Assembly: GCA_958296385.1 (NCBI GenBank)
Contig: OY282494.1
Coordinates: forward strand, 3,120,981-3,184,980
Length of the DNA: 64,000 nucleotides
Direction of reading: 5' to 3'
DNA from: an uncultured Dehalococcoidia bacterium
GTDB lineage: Bacteria; Chloroflexota; Dehalococcoidia; Lucifugimonadales; UBA3495
Under the pieces are notes generated by a model, which was not told the origin of the DNA, did no database searches, and saw nothing but the letters and a program-made list of their open reading frames with translations. The translations under genes and the position numbers were made by a program. Every line of letters begins with the position of its first letter. The stretch's first letter is position 1. Of the stretch, positions 44,674-53,638 are shown in pieces.

Positions 44674-46350
44674 GTGGTTCTCTCTAACGACAACGATGCC
44701 ATCTCACAGCGCACCGATGCCTGGCGGCAGCGGGCTGATGCGGCGCCCCGGCGCAAGGCGTCTTACAAGACGCTGAGCCAGCTGCCGGTTGCGCCGGTGT
44801 ATGGGCCGGATGACTTGGCCGACGGCGACTATCTGCGGGATGTTGGCCTCCCTGGGGAGTATCCCTACCTGCGGGGCGTGCATCCGGCCGGCTATCGCTC
44901 CCGGTTGTGGACGATGCGGATGTTTGCCGGGTTTGGCGAACCGCGCGAGACTAACGAGCGGTTCCGCTTTCTGCTGGACCAGGGCGAAACCGGCCTCAGC
45001 GTCGCTTTCGATATGCCCACCCTGTACGGCTACGACCACGACGACGACCGGGCCCGGGGCGAGTTCGGCAAGTGCGGCGTGGCGGTGTCCTGTCTGGAGG
45101 ATATGCAGACCGTCTTTGACGGCATCCCGCTGGACCAGGTTACTACTTCCATGACCATCAACAGTCCGGCGGCAATTATCTGGGCAATGTACATCGCCGC
45201 CGCCGAACGACAGGGGGCGTCTATTGAGTCGCTGGGCGGCACTATTCAGAACGACATTCTGAAAGAATATATCGCTCAGAATGAATATATCTTTCCGCCG
45301 CACCCGTCCATGCGGCTGGTGGTGGACACTGTTGAGTTTGCCACCAATCGGATGCCGCGTTTCAACCCCATCAGCATCAGCGGCTACCACATCCGCGAGG
45401 CGGGCAGCAACGCCGTGCAGGAGCTGGCCTTTACGCTGGCCGACGGGTTTGAGTACGTGCGGCATTGCGCGGAGCGGGGTCTGGCGATAGATGACTTCGC
45501 GCCGCGGCTCAGTTTCTTTTTCAACGTGCACAACGACTTTTTTGAGGAGATTGCCAAGTTCCGCTCGGCCCGCCGCATCTGGGCGCGGGAGATACGGGAG
45601 ACCTTTGGGGCGGAAAGCGAACGCTCCGCCTGGATGCGGTTCCACGCGCAAACGTCGGGCGCGTCGCTGACGGCGCAGCAGCCGGACAACAACGTGGTGC
45701 GCGTTTCGCTGCAAGCGCTGGCCGCCGTGCTGGGCGGCTGCCAGTCGCTGCACACCAACAGCAAGGACGAGGCGTGGGCGCTGCCCTCCGCCGAAGCCGC
45801 TTTGCAGGCGCTGCGCACGCAGCAGATTATCGCCCACGAAACCGGCGTAACCGACACCGTTGACCCCCTGGGCGGCAGCTACTACGTTGAAACGCTGACC
45901 AATCAGGTTGAGGCCGCCGCTTACGATTACTTCCAGCAGATTGACCGGCAGGGCGGCGTGATTCCGGCCCTGGAGTCCGGTTTCTTTCAGCGCGAAATCG
46001 CCGATGCCGCCTACATCTATCAGCAAGAGGAGGACCGCAAAGAGCGCATCACCGTAGGCGTCAACGAGTACGTCAAGGATGACGAAAGCCTGTCCATCCC
46101 CATCCTGCGGGTGGACGAGGCCGGCGAGCAGCGCCACATCGCCCACCTGAACGACGTCCGCCGCCGCCGGGACAACCGGGAGCTGGCAAATCGCCTGCGC
46201 GCCCTGGAAACCGCCGCCCGCCAAAACGGCAGCAGCGCCAACCTGATGTACCCTCTCATCGAAGCCGTCAAAGCCGAAGCTACCCTGGGCGAAATGATGG
46301 GAGTATTCCGACAAGTGTTCGGCGAATATCAACCCACCTGGGGATTTTAA
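44674..46350 (+). CDS. methylmalonyl-CoA mutase-type large subunit, no B12 domain
   Basis: 558 residues with the TIM-barrel signature of acyl-CoA mutases: [47 protein letters not shown] and [20 protein letters not shown]. The C-terminal cobalamin-binding domain is absent, so it needs a separate small subunit, which is not in this window. It rearranges methylmalonyl-CoA and succinyl-CoA, or an analogous branched acyl-CoA. Start is GTG 44674 with AGGAG 7 nt upstream. It lies between Uma2 genes. Confidence 0.88.
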   Translation: MVLSNDNDAISQRTDAWRQRADAAPRRKASYKTLSQLPVAPVYGPDDLADGDYLRDVGLPGEYPYLRGVHPAGYRSRLWTMRMFAGFGEPRETNERFRFLLDQGETGLSVAFDMPTLYGYDHDDDRARGEFGKCGVAVSCLEDMQTVFDGIPLDQVTTSMTINSPAAIIWAMYIAAAERQGASIESLGGTIQNDILKEYIAQNEYIFPPHPSMRLVVDTVEFATNRMPRFNPISISGYHIREAGSNAVQELAFTLADGFEYVRHCAERGLAIDDFAPRLSFFFNVHNDFFEEIAKFRSARRIWAREIRETFGAESERSAWMRFHAQTSGASLTAQQPDNNVVRVSLQALAAVLGGCQSLHTNSKDEAWALPSAEAALQALRTQQIIAHETGVTDTVDPLGGSYYVETLTNQVEAAAYDYFQQIDRQGGVIPALESGFFQREIADAAYIYQQEEDRKERITVGVNEYVKDDESLSIPILRVDEAGEQRHIAHLNDVRRRRDNRELANRLRALETAARQNGSSANLMYPLIEAVKAEATLGEMMGVFRQVFGEYQPTWGF

Positions 46351-46382
46351 GTTATTTGCCCATCAAAACAAGGAAGTGCGGT

Positions 46383-46958
46383 ATGGTAACTGCAAAACCG
46401 AAAGGCAAACACACCTATGCCGACTACGCCGCCGCCCCCGATGGTGAGTGGTGGGAGTTGATTGACGGAGTGCTGTACAAGATGACGGCCGGAGCCAGCG
46501 CCAGGCATCAGGAAGTGTCTGAAAACTTGGGAGGACTGTTTAGTGACCATATCCGTCCGCGTCGGATGGGACGGATTTACCGCCCCCGCTTTGACCTGAT
46601 TTTGCCGGGAGAAACGGCGGTTGAACCGGACTTAATGTATATCAGCGCCAGCCGGCTGGACATCATCACGCAGCGCGGCTGCGAAGGGCCGCCGGATTTA
46701 GTGGTAGAAATCCTGTCGCCATCCAATCCGAGACACGATCTGGAAACCAAACGCGAACTGTACGCGCGGCACGGTATTCCCGAATACTGGGTTCTGGATC
46801 CCTATCAAGAAACGGTGCGGGCCCTTACCGAGCCGGTCATTCGTAACGGCGCCGGCGAATACACGGCAGAGGCCCTCCATCGCCCCGGCGATATGATAGT
46901 CACCGCCTACATTCCCGGACTCACTATCGCAGTAGCCGATATTTTCGCCGACTTGTGA
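46383..46958 (+). CDS. Uma2 family (DUF820) putative nuclease 4, divergent
   Basis: 191 residues. Core motifs EWWELIDGVLYKM, VEPDLMYIS, PPDLVVEILSPSNPRHDLET and ELYARHGIPEYWVLDP match Uma2, with the Lys in ETKRELYARHGI. It belongs to a different Uma2 subgroup from the tandem three (Y-RHG rather than WLAAGV). AAGGAAG precedes the ATG. It follows the mutase gene. Confidence 0.85.
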   Translation: MVTAKPKGKHTYADYAAAPDGEWWELIDGVLYKMTAGASARHQEVSENLGGLFSDHIRPRRMGRIYRPRFDLILPGETAVEPDLMYISASRLDIITQRGCEGPPDLVVEILSPSNPRHDLETKRELYARHGIPEYWVLDPYQETVRALTEPVIRNGAGEYTAEALHRPGDMIVTAYIPGLTIAVADIFADL

Positions 46959-47019
46959 TAGCGACGCAGGGGCGAGATTGCATCCCGCCCCTGCCGTGTT
47001 GGTGCTGTCAACCTGCGAC

Positions 47020-49047
47020 TTACGCCGTTGCGCCTGATTTGGCTTGTTTGGCGGTGTCGATTACGCGCTGCTCGATGTTTTGCGGCACTTGTTCGTAGTG
47101 GTCGAACTCAAAGCGGTAGGAACCCCGGCCGCCGGTCAGGGAGCGCAGGTCTTGCGAATACCGCTGCACTTCGGAGTGGGGGACTTCGGCCTCGATGACG
47201 GTGTAGCGCGTTTCGGGGATCATCCCCAGGATGCGGCCCCGCTTGCTGTTGAGGTCGCTGATGATGTCGCCGGTGTACGTTTCCGGCACGGTTACGTAGA
47301 GCTTGACGACCGGCTCCAGCAGGACGGGCGCGGCCTTGCTCATACCCTGGCGCAGGGCCTGGCTGCCGGCAATCTCAAAAGCGATGGGCTTGCCGTCCAC
47401 CGGGTGCGTGCTGCCGTCGTAGATGATGGCCTTCATATCGACTACGGGGAAACCGGCCAGCACGCCCTCTTTCAGCGTGTTGACTACGCCTTTCTCCACC
47501 GCCGGAATCAGCTCGCGCGGCACCCGGCCGCCCACTACTTCGTTGCCAAACTCAAAGCCCTCGTCCCGGCTCTTGGGTTCCAGCCGGAGCAGAACGTGTC
47601 CGTACTGGCCGCTGCCGCCGGTCTGTTTCTTGTGCCGGTACTCGGAATTGGTGACCTGCGTGATGGTTTCCCGGTAAGGAACTACGGGCAGTTTGACGTT
47701 CAGGTTGGCGCCAAACTTGCGCCGGATGCGGTCCAGGGCAACTTCAATCTGCACTTCGCCCAGGCCGGTAAGCAGGCTTTCGCTGGTCTCCGGGTTGCGG
47801 GTGAATTGCAGGCTGGGGTCATCCTCAACGATGCGGGCCAGGGAGGTGGACATCTTGTCCAGGTCGGCCTGGGTAGCCGGCACTACGGCCAGCGAGTAGA
47901 ACCCGTGAGGGAAGGTGATGCCGTCCAGCGTAACCCGGCTGTCGCTGGCGCACAGAGTATCGCCGGTCAGGGTTGAGCCCAACTTGCCGACGGCGCCGAT
48001 GTCGCCGGCGACCACTTCGGCCACGTTGTCCTGGCTGCTGCCCTGGGGGAAGTAGAGCTGGCCCAGCCGCTCCGACTGGTTCTTGCCGGGATTATGCGCT
48101 TCGCCGTTGGACTTGGCGACGCCGCGAAAGACGCGGAACATGGACAGCTTGCCCACGAAGGGGTCGGCCGTAGTCTTGAATACCAGCGCAGCCAATGGCC
48201 CGGAGGCATCGGGCTGGATGTCAGGGTTGCCCGAGGATTGCGGCAAGTCGGCCGGCGCGGGCAGGAAGTCGTGGATAATCTGCACCAACTCGTCAACGCC
48301 GATGTTCTGCGTGGCCGATGAGACCAGGATGGGAACCAAATCGCCGTTGCGTATGGCCGCCCTTGCGCCGGCGGTAACTTCGGCGGCGGTAATCTCCTCG
48401 CCCTCCAGATACTTGTCCGCCAGGGCGTCATCGGACTCGGCCACCGCTTCGATGAGGCGTTCGCGGGCGGCGTCAAAATCTACTACCAATCCATCGGGCA
48501 GCGCGTCGGGCGGGTCAATGACGCTGACCAGGCCGGTGAAGGTTTGGGCCTCGCCGATGGGCAGCTGGAAGGGGACGCAGCGGGCGCCAAAGATGGACTG
48601 CAATTGCTGAACGCTGCGCTGGAAGTTGGCGTTCTCCCGGTCCATCTTGTTGAGCACGAAAGCGATGGGTAAGCCGCGTTCCGTGGCCATGTCCCAAGCC
48701 CGCTCGGTGCCCACGTCCACGCCGGTGGGCGCCGCCACGAGGATGACCGCCGACTCGACGACGCGCAGGGCGCCCACGGCCTCACCGATGAACTCGTCGT
48801 AGCCGGGGGTGTCCAGCAGGTTCAGTTTGTTGTCGCCATCGGTTACGCGGAGCAGGCTGGTTTGCACGCTGGCGGAGCGCTTGGCCTCCTCCGGCTCGTA
48901 GTCGGATACGGTGTTGCCGTCCTCCACCCGTCCGAGGCGGGTCGTAACCTTGGTGTTGAACAGCATGGTTTCGGCCAGGGTAGTTTTACCGGCGCCACTG
49001 TGGGACAGCAGCGCAACGTTGCGAATGGTGCTGGCGGATACGGCCAT
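47020..49047 (-). CDS. elongation factor G-like GTPase
   Basis: 675 residues. G1 is SHSGAGKTTLAE near 15-26, G3 is DTPGYDEFIGE and G4 is NKMD. The EF-G domain order continues with domain II, domain III (LLTGLGEVQIEVALDRIRRK), domain IV and V (LRSLTGGRGSYRFEFDHYEQ). G1 with SHSG rather than AHID marks the EF-G-II-like group found beside canonical EF-G in many bacteria; its role is not well defined. No rps12/rps7/tuf neighbours here, in keeping with a paralogue. Confidence 0.9.
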   Translation of the reverse strand: MAVSASTIRNVALLSHSGAGKTTLAETMLFNTKVTTRLGRVEDGNTVSDYEPEEAKRSASVQTSLLRVTDGDNKLNLLDTPGYDEFIGEAVGALRVVESAVILVAAPTGVDVGTERAWDMATERGLPIAFVLNKMDRENANFQRSVQQLQSIFGARCVPFQLPIGEAQTFTGLVSVIDPPDALPDGLVVDFDAARERLIEAVAESDDALADKYLEGEEITAAEVTAGARAAIRNGDLVPILVSSATQNIGVDELVQIIHDFLPAPADLPQSSGNPDIQPDASGPLAALVFKTTADPFVGKLSMFRVFRGVAKSNGEAHNPGKNQSERLGQLYFPQGSSQDNVAEVVAGDIGAVGKLGSTLTGDTLCASDSRVTLDGITFPHGFYSLAVVPATQADLDKMSTSLARIVEDDPSLQFTRNPETSESLLTGLGEVQIEVALDRIRRKFGANLNVKLPVVPYRETITQVTNSEYRHKKQTGGSGQYGHVLLRLEPKSRDEGFEFGNEVVGGRVPRELIPAVEKGVVNTLKEGVLAGFPVVDMKAIIYDGSTHPVDGKPIAFEIAGSQALRQGMSKAAPVLLEPVVKLYVTVPETYTGDIISDLNSKRGRILGMIPETRYTVIEAEVPHSEVQRYSQDLRSLTGGRGSYRFEFDHYEQVPQNIEQRVIDTAKQAKSGATA

Positions 49048-49194
49048 CGTGTTACCCCTCTGCGCGTGAATTGCAAGCTAGCTGGGCTGATTGTAGCGAA
49101 ACCGGGGCGCCCGATGCAACCGGAACACGCCGGCAGCAGAGAACAAGCCTAATCGCCAACTGCTGCGACTTCCGACGTATTGCCGGCATACGCA

Positions 49195-49713
49195 TTAGCG
49201 CCGGGCTATCACCAGGTGCACGAGGGGACGGCCAGCGCGTTGATCGGCGATCAGCGTGCGAACGTCAGTATCAGGATTCAGCGCTATCCGCTGTTCAAGT
49301 TCGGCCAGCGACGCTTCTGTGGCTTCAGCCTTTCTTTCAGCCCGCCATGCCTCCATATCTTTCTTGTATTGTGCAAATGCCCAGAACATGATTCTGCCTC
49401 CCAGTTCGACGATGACGGCAAGCGTTCCGTACATCACTGCGCTTACGTCAATCAAATCTGCTGCATCGCCCAAATGTTGGTGAACTGGCCGGCTTGCCGG
49501 GTCAGCGAGATGCGTCACTGCAAGTGTAGTTACGATTATACCAAAGGGCGTAATCGCAAAGTGGCGCAGTTGCCAATCAGCCGGATTGCCCACTACCTGA
49601 CTGAACGAACTATACAGTACCGGCGGCGAGCCGTGCAAGCGAACTTGCCTGGCCAGCAGCGCAAATCCGACAAAGCACGCCAGGAGCACGCTGACTATGA
49701 TACTTGCAGTCAT
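49195..49713 (-). CDS. hypothetical membrane protein with C-terminal coiled coil
   Basis: 172 residues. The N-terminal helix (SIIVSVLLACFVGFALLARQ) and two more hydrophobic stretches (ITPFGIIVTTLAVTHL, AVMYGTLAVIVELGGRIMFW) are followed by a charged helix AWRAERKAEATEASLAELEQ. Architecture resembles the genes at 23522 and 56071 but sequence similarity is not obvious by eye. No family recognised. Confidence 0.6.
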   Translation of the reverse strand: MTASIIVSVLLACFVGFALLARQVRLHGSPPVLYSSFSQVVGNPADWQLRHFAITPFGIIVTTLAVTHLADPASRPVHQHLGDAADLIDVSAVMYGTLAVIVELGGRIMFWAFAQYKKDMEAWRAERKAEATEASLAELEQRIALNPDTDVRTLIADQRAGRPLVHLVIARR

Positions 49714-49780
49714 TTTGACTCACAAATACCTAGATGATTGTCGTTATTTGTTAGTGTCATATACATAACACTTGCAGAGG

Positions 49781-50335
49781 CGTTCCGTTTTGGACGGGTT
49801 CAATGTTCATTCTCAAAGCGCCTGAGTTGTAAGGGTTGCGGATTGGATGGTATCGGGCGGGTGTCGTATCGGGCTATCGTATCGGGCGGTGGGTTCAGTT
49901 CGGCTTAATTTGGTGTTGGTTTGGTGGTTATCGCCGGAGATTCCAGTCGGTGTCAGCCCTTACGGCCGGAAGGTTTTTACGCAACTATTACGGACCTTCA
50001 TTTTACGTGTCCTGCCCTAATGAGAGGCAGCACGCGGGCTGAAGCTCGATACCCTGCGGAGTACCGCCCGCGCTGTGGAAGCAGGGATAGGCGGCCTGGC
50101 CGATTGCGGTTTGGATGCTGACGGGGTGGCCGTGGTGACTTGAATCTCCGGCGACGTTTGATGCGGTGTTGGATCTGGGTGATGTGTGTAGGCCCCGGTG
50201 CCTCAGGGGACGCTCTCGGTGGAGAACGGCTGAGGCGGGGATTGGTTGGTTGATGCCCGATGGATGTATTATGCAGCACTAATGTACGGATGGCAAGAGG
50301 CGGGTGTCACTGATTATTTTAGGTTTTGCCGGGTG
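49781..50335 (+). repeat. dispersed structured repeat, copy 3
   Basis: Third copy, plus orientation, more diverged. It starts with an IS-like end (GGCGTTCCGTTTTGGACGGG), then ATCGGGCGG repeats, the core stem (49931-49948 with 50137-50154), GATGGATGTATTA near 50260 and GGCAAGAGGCGGGTGTC near 50292. It lacks the G/C-rich block of copies 1 and 2. It accounts for the gap 49714-50338; no gene is seen there. Confidence 0.75.
49931..50154 (+). ncRNA. candidate structured RNA (HEARO/omegaRNA-like?), copy 3
   Basis: Arms TCGCCGGAGATTCCAGTC (49931-49948) and GACTTGAATCTCCGGCGA (50137-50154). Relative to copies 1 and 2 the outer pairs changed from TCGG/CCGA-type to GCCGG/CCGGC-type on both sides, that is, compensated. 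The core keeps TTCATTTTACGTG and GCGGGCTGAAGCTCGATACC. These changes support an RNA stem rather than a purely DNA-level repeat. Confidence 0.45.
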
Positions 50336-50338
50336 TCG

Positions 50339-50824
50339 TCAGGCCGGTTTGTAGCCGGGGTCAATGGGGAGATTGGGGGCGGCGGCGGCGCTGCGGGCCA
50401 GTTGGTCGCAGCGTTCGTTGTCGGCGTTGCCGGCGTGGCCTCTGACCCAGCGCATCTCTACCGTGTGGGCCTCGCACAGCTCCAGCAGTCGCTGCCACAA
50501 ATCGGGGTTCACCGCCGCCTCGCGCTTGTTGCGCATCCAGCCGTTCTTGCGCCAGCGGGCCGCCCAGCCTTTCTCAACGGCGTCCACCACGTACCTGGAA
50601 TCGGAGTACAGGGTAACGCGGCACGGGCGGTTCAGCGTTTCCAGTCCTACGATGGCGGCCAGCAGTTCCATGCGGTTGTTGGTCGTCCGGACATAGCCGC
50701 CGGACAGCTCTTTGCGATGCCCGCCGGAGTCAAGGATTACGCCGTACCCGCCCGGCCCCGGGTTGCCCAGGCAGGAGCCGTCGGTGTGGATGGTTACCGT
50801 GTCGTCCGGTTGTGTCGGCGGCAT
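50339..50824 (-). CDS. rnhA: ribonuclease HI
   Basis: 161 residues with the DEDD carboxylates: [17 protein letters not shown] (Asp15), [10 protein letters not shown] (Glu), [12 protein letters not shown] (Asp) and the C-terminal [16 protein letters not shown] (His and Asp). It also has the basic protrusion region [12 protein letters not shown]. The enzyme cleaves RNA in RNA-DNA hybrids. Stop lies 3 nt after the end of repeat copy 3, which may supply the transcript end. Confidence 0.95.
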   Translation of the reverse strand: MPPTQPDDTVTIHTDGSCLGNPGPGGYGVILDSGGHRKELSGGYVRTTNNRMELLAAIVGLETLNRPCRVTLYSDSRYVVDAVEKGWAARWRKNGWMRNKREAAVNPDLWQRLLELCEAHTVEMRWVRGHAGNADNERCDQLARSAAAAPNLPIDPGYKPA

Positions 50825-50827
50825 GGG

Positions 50828-51481
50828 CTAGTTGGGGTGCCGGGCGACGCGCTGCATAATGGTGCGGGTGAGGCCGACGCAGTGGTGGCGAACTTTCTCC
50901 GTCCATTCGTCCTGCACGGCGGCCAGCCACTGCTTCGAGTCGATGATGGCGGGGCTGTCGATTTCGTACACCGCCAGGTAGCGGGGGAATCCGGCGGCGT
51001 TGGTGGTTTCCACCCGGTAGCGATAGGCGTTTTGCACACCGTCAACCTGGCGGAGGCCGGGCAGATGCACGGTGTCGTAAAGGTGATTGAACTCGTCCTC
51101 GACGTCGTCGGGGATGTCGGTTTGCACTAGGAACGCGTAGCCGTCCGTCGCCGGCGGGCCGCCCGTCGCCGATGCAATCCGCTGCAATACCGTGTGGGTG
51201 CGATTGGTAGCGTGGGGGCGGATTTTGGTCGCCCAATCGCCCTTTTCCGACTCAACCTGCCAGCCGGCCGACTGCGGAACATCCGGCGCATCCATTTCGT
51301 AGAGGGCCGCATACCGCGCGACATGGGCGGCGTCGGTAGTTTCCAGCCGGTAGCGGGTGCACGAACGCACGCCGGCGGCGTTGCAGATGTATTTGGCGTG
51401 TTCCGTATCATAAACCCGGTTGAACTCGGCCTCCCAATCATCGGGAATATCCATTTGGACGAGATAAGCGTAGTCGGGCAT
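50828..51481 (-). CDS. tandem-duplicated dimeric alpha/beta-barrel protein
   Basis: 217 residues formed by two similar halves: the first has YLVQMDIPDDWEAEFNRVYD and ARYAALYEMDAPDV, the second FLVQTDIPDDVEDEFNHLYD and PRYLAVYEIDSPAI. Each half looks like a ferredoxin-like alpha/beta-barrel of the EthD or DUF4286 kind. Such domains act as small-molecule binding or degradation proteins. It ends 3 nt before rnhA starts, so the two are probably co-transcribed. Confidence 0.7.
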   Translation of the reverse strand: MPDYAYLVQMDIPDDWEAEFNRVYDTEHAKYICNAAGVRSCTRYRLETTDAAHVARYAALYEMDAPDVPQSAGWQVESEKGDWATKIRPHATNRTHTVLQRIASATGGPPATDGYAFLVQTDIPDDVEDEFNHLYDTVHLPGLRQVDGVQNAYRYRVETTNAAGFPRYLAVYEIDSPAIIDSKQWLAAVQDEWTEKVRHHCVGLTRTIMQRVARHPN

Positions 51482-51526
51482 TTGGGGCCTCCGTAAGTTG
51501 CGTTGCTGAGCGGGCCAGCCGGAACG

Positions 51527-52012
51527 TCAATCGCTCCGGCTAGCAGTGAGGATGTGAATAGCGAGGTCGCGGCGCAGGTCGTCGGGGGTTTGGTTGAAAG
51601 CGTTGATGGCGGCCTCAACATTATCGATAAGTTCAGTTACGGCAGTTGCAGAAAACTCTCGGTAGGGGTCGTAGTCGGCGGTATGACGTGTCTGCTGGGC
51701 AATAGCGAATTGTTCGCCAAAATCGATGGCCGGGCCGGAGAACCGACTGCCCAGACTGGCACGGCTGAGCTTGTTTCGAGTAGGCCGATGGTCGGCGGCG
51801 CGGTAGGCTTGCCGCCAGGCCCAATGCTGTTGGGCGGCTGGCGATGCTCCGGCCAGGGTGTTGGCGTTGCTGACGGCCAAAGTGTGAAACATTGCATAAT
51901 AGGCGCAGCTGACGGCGCAGCGCAATTCGGTTTGAGTAGCCGGCGTTGCGCTGCCTGAGATGACGCCATTAACCAAAGCGCGGGCAATGACGATAAGTTC
52001 TGCGGGGTTCAC
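51527..52012 (-). CDS. HEPN-like domain protein, second gene of a coupled pair
   Basis: 161 residues. ELRCAVSCAYYAMFHTLAVS is the helix typical of HEPN proteins (A-YYA-FH), and RHTADYDPYREFSATAVTEL follows near the C terminus as in HEPN (H-ADY). Start GTG 52012 overlaps the upstream stop as GTGA, a classical translational-coupling signal; the longer frame to 52048 would overlap the upstream gene. HEPN proteins are often RNase toxins or nucleic-acid-binding partners. I see no nucleotidyltransferase (MNT) partner. Confidence 0.72.
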   Translation of the reverse strand: MNPAELIVIARALVNGVISGSATPATQTELRCAVSCAYYAMFHTLAVSNANTLAGASPAAQQHWAWRQAYRAADHRPTRNKLSRASLGSRFSGPAIDFGEQFAIAQQTRHTADYDPYREFSATAVTELIDNVEAAINAFNQTPDDLRRDLAIHILTASRSD

Positions 52013-52326
52013 TTGAGGAGCCGTTCCTTGTTGAGCTCCCAATCCCACTTTGCGATGTACAGGGGATGGAGGCGCAGGTCAACACCCAAGTCGTCCAGCC
52101 GGGGTTGGATGATTCTGGACAGGGTGATGATACGAGAATGATCCATATAATCGTGATTCCCTTCCCAAACTATCCACGCGTGCAGGTAATCCTCGTCGTA
52201 CCAGTCATCATAGAGTTGACTGACGATGACGGGGCCAAAGTGAAGGTTGGGCTGGAACCAATCGTTGAGAGTGTCGCCGATGATAGCGGCAACCTGCTCG
52301 GTAATATCTGTGGTGATAGCGGCCAT
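52009..52326 (-). CDS. hypothetical protein coupled to the HEPN-like gene
   Basis: 105 residues, acidic and Trp/Tyr-rich: SQLYDDWYDEDYLHAWIVWE then YIAKWDWELNKERLLK at the C terminus. It has no GSxxxG nucleotidyltransferase motif and no recognised DNA-binding motif. It is translationally coupled to the HEPN-like gene by a GTGA overlap and could be its antitoxin or binding partner. Family unknown to me. Confidence 0.65.
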   Translation of the reverse strand: MAAITTDITEQVAAIIGDTLNDWFQPNLHFGPVIVSQLYDDWYDEDYLHAWIVWEGNHDYMDHSRIITLSRIIQPRLDDLGVDLRLHPLYIAKWDWELNKERLLK

Positions 52327-52358
52327 GGCGCTCAGAGTGACCGGTCGGGGTGACAGTA

Positions 52359-52907
52359 TCAGTAGGTCAGTGCGTCGGCCGTGCCTTCCGGCAGTTCTAC
52401 TTGGAGGGCTTGCAGGGCGTGGGCCAGGCCGTGGTAGTAGGAGACTACTACCAGCAAGTCAACGATGCCAGCATCTCCGATGATGCTGCGGACGGCCTCA
52501 AAGGTGGCATCGGCGATGCGGTGCTGGCGCAGCAGCTCGATTATGAATTGCGCTATGGCGGCGTCATCGTCGGACAGGCCGGCCGGGGCGCGGTACTCGT
52601 GGATGGCGGCGATTTCGGCATCGCCCAGGCCGGCGTTGCGCGCGGCCGGCTGGTTGACCGTCCAAACGTAGTGTCCGCAGGCTTCGCGGGCCGCCGTAAG
52701 CACGGCCACCGCCTTGACGCGGGGCGGCAGCGGCGTCTCATAGCGGGCATAGCCGCCCAGATGGGCAAAATTGCTGGCCGCCGTCGGGTTGTTCAGCAGG
52801 GCCGCATAGTTGCGCTGCACGCCGCCCCGCGAGGTTTCTATATCGTCCCAAACCGCCTGGCCGGCGGCATCCATGCTGTCCCTGGTGGCAAAAGGTACAC
52901 GGGCCAT
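52359..52907 (-). CDS. carboxymuconolactone decarboxylase-fold (AhpD-like) protein
   Basis: 182 residues. LPPRVKAVAVLTAAREACGH followed by YVWTVNQPAARNAGLGDAEI matches the CMD fold, though the AhpD CxxC is reduced to one Cys (EACGHYVW), so thiol peroxidase activity is unlikely. This subgroup in Actinobacteria and Chloroflexota is annotated only as CMD family. Located 32 nt downstream of the tail-anchored coiled-coil gene? It is on the same strand and may be co-transcribed with the genes around it. Confidence 0.78.
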   Translation of the reverse strand: MARVPFATRDSMDAAGQAVWDDIETSRGGVQRNYAALLNNPTAASNFAHLGGYARYETPLPPRVKAVAVLTAAREACGHYVWTVNQPAARNAGLGDAEIAAIHEYRAPAGLSDDDAAIAQFIIELLRQHRIADATFEAVRSIIGDAGIVDLLVVVSYYHGLAHALQALQVELPEGTADALTY

Positions 52908-52936
52908 AATGTGTTACTCCTTGACTTTGGCGGCGT

Positions 52937-53263
52937 TCAGGAAAGTATAGTGGCCGCGATTACCGCAACCGCCAATGCACCAACGATGCTGAACGTTGCA
53001 AAGTACAGCTTGCCGATGTTGGCATCCATTTTTTCAATCCGGTTTTCGATCCGCTCAAACCGATCATTGACTTCATGACGCCATTCCCGCTGCTCGGTAA
53101 GGAATTCTCTACGCCATTGCCGTTGCTCGTTGACGAACTCCTGACGCCATTCCCGCTGCTCGGAGATGAACAGCGTCATCGTGGCTTCCAGGGCAGATAG
53201 TCTGGCCTCAACGCTGGCCAAACGTTGTTCAACGCTGGCTTCTACTGTTACTTGTGTTGTCAT
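52937..53263 (-). CDS. tail-anchored coiled-coil protein, long paralogue
   Basis: 108 residues. The N terminus VEASVEQRLASVEARLSALE is a coiled coil. Three repeats of the EQREWR type follow (SEQREWRQEFVNEQRQWRRE, then FLTEQREWRHEV), and the protein ends in one membrane helix (FATFSIVGALAVAVIAATIL). It is a near-identical twin of the next gene upstream, with an extra 22 residues made of two 11-residue repeats. Probably inserted by its C-terminal tail; function unknown. Confidence 0.75.
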   Translation of the reverse strand: MTTQVTVEASVEQRLASVEARLSALEATMTLFISEQREWRQEFVNEQRQWRREFLTEQREWRHEVNDRFERIENRIEKMDANIGKLYFATFSIVGALAVAVIAATILS

Positions 53264-53301
53264 AATGTCCTCATCTTACTAAATCGTCTGATCGGCGGCG
53301 C

Positions 53302-53562
53302 TCAGGCAAATATACTGGCAGCGATTACCGCAATCGCCAGTGCGCCAACGACGCTGAATGTTGCAAAGTACAGCCGGTTGATGCTGGATTGCATTTTCCC
53401 CATACTGTCTTCGACGCGGTCAAAGCGGGCGTTGACTTCATGACGCCATTCCCGCTGTTCGGTGATGAACAGCGTCATCGTGGCTTCCAGAGCAGATAGT
53501 CTGGATTCAATGCTGGCCAGGCGCTGTTCAACGCTGGCCTCTACCGTTACTTGTGTTGTCAT
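53302..53562 (-). CDS. tail-anchored coiled-coil protein, short paralogue
   Basis: 86 residues, same N terminus as its neighbour (TTQVTVEASVEQRLAS), a single EQREWRHEV repeat and the same C-terminal membrane helix (FATFSVVGALAIAVIAASIF). The two genes are 38 bp apart and clearly arose by recent tandem duplication. No catalytic motif. Confidence 0.75.
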   Translation of the reverse strand: MTTQVTVEASVEQRLASIESRLSALEATMTLFITEQREWRHEVNARFDRVEDSMGKMQSSINRLYFATFSVVGALAIAVIAASIFA

Positions 53563-53638
53563 AGTATCCTCGTTTTATCAAAGGCCGGCGGCGCAGACTA
53601 ACCGCCGCCGGCCGGTATGGTTTGCCCGGCTTTCAGGG

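Noticed and set aside
44704-46332. 542-codon frame on the minus strand
   Set aside because: Antisense to the acyl-CoA mutase gene.
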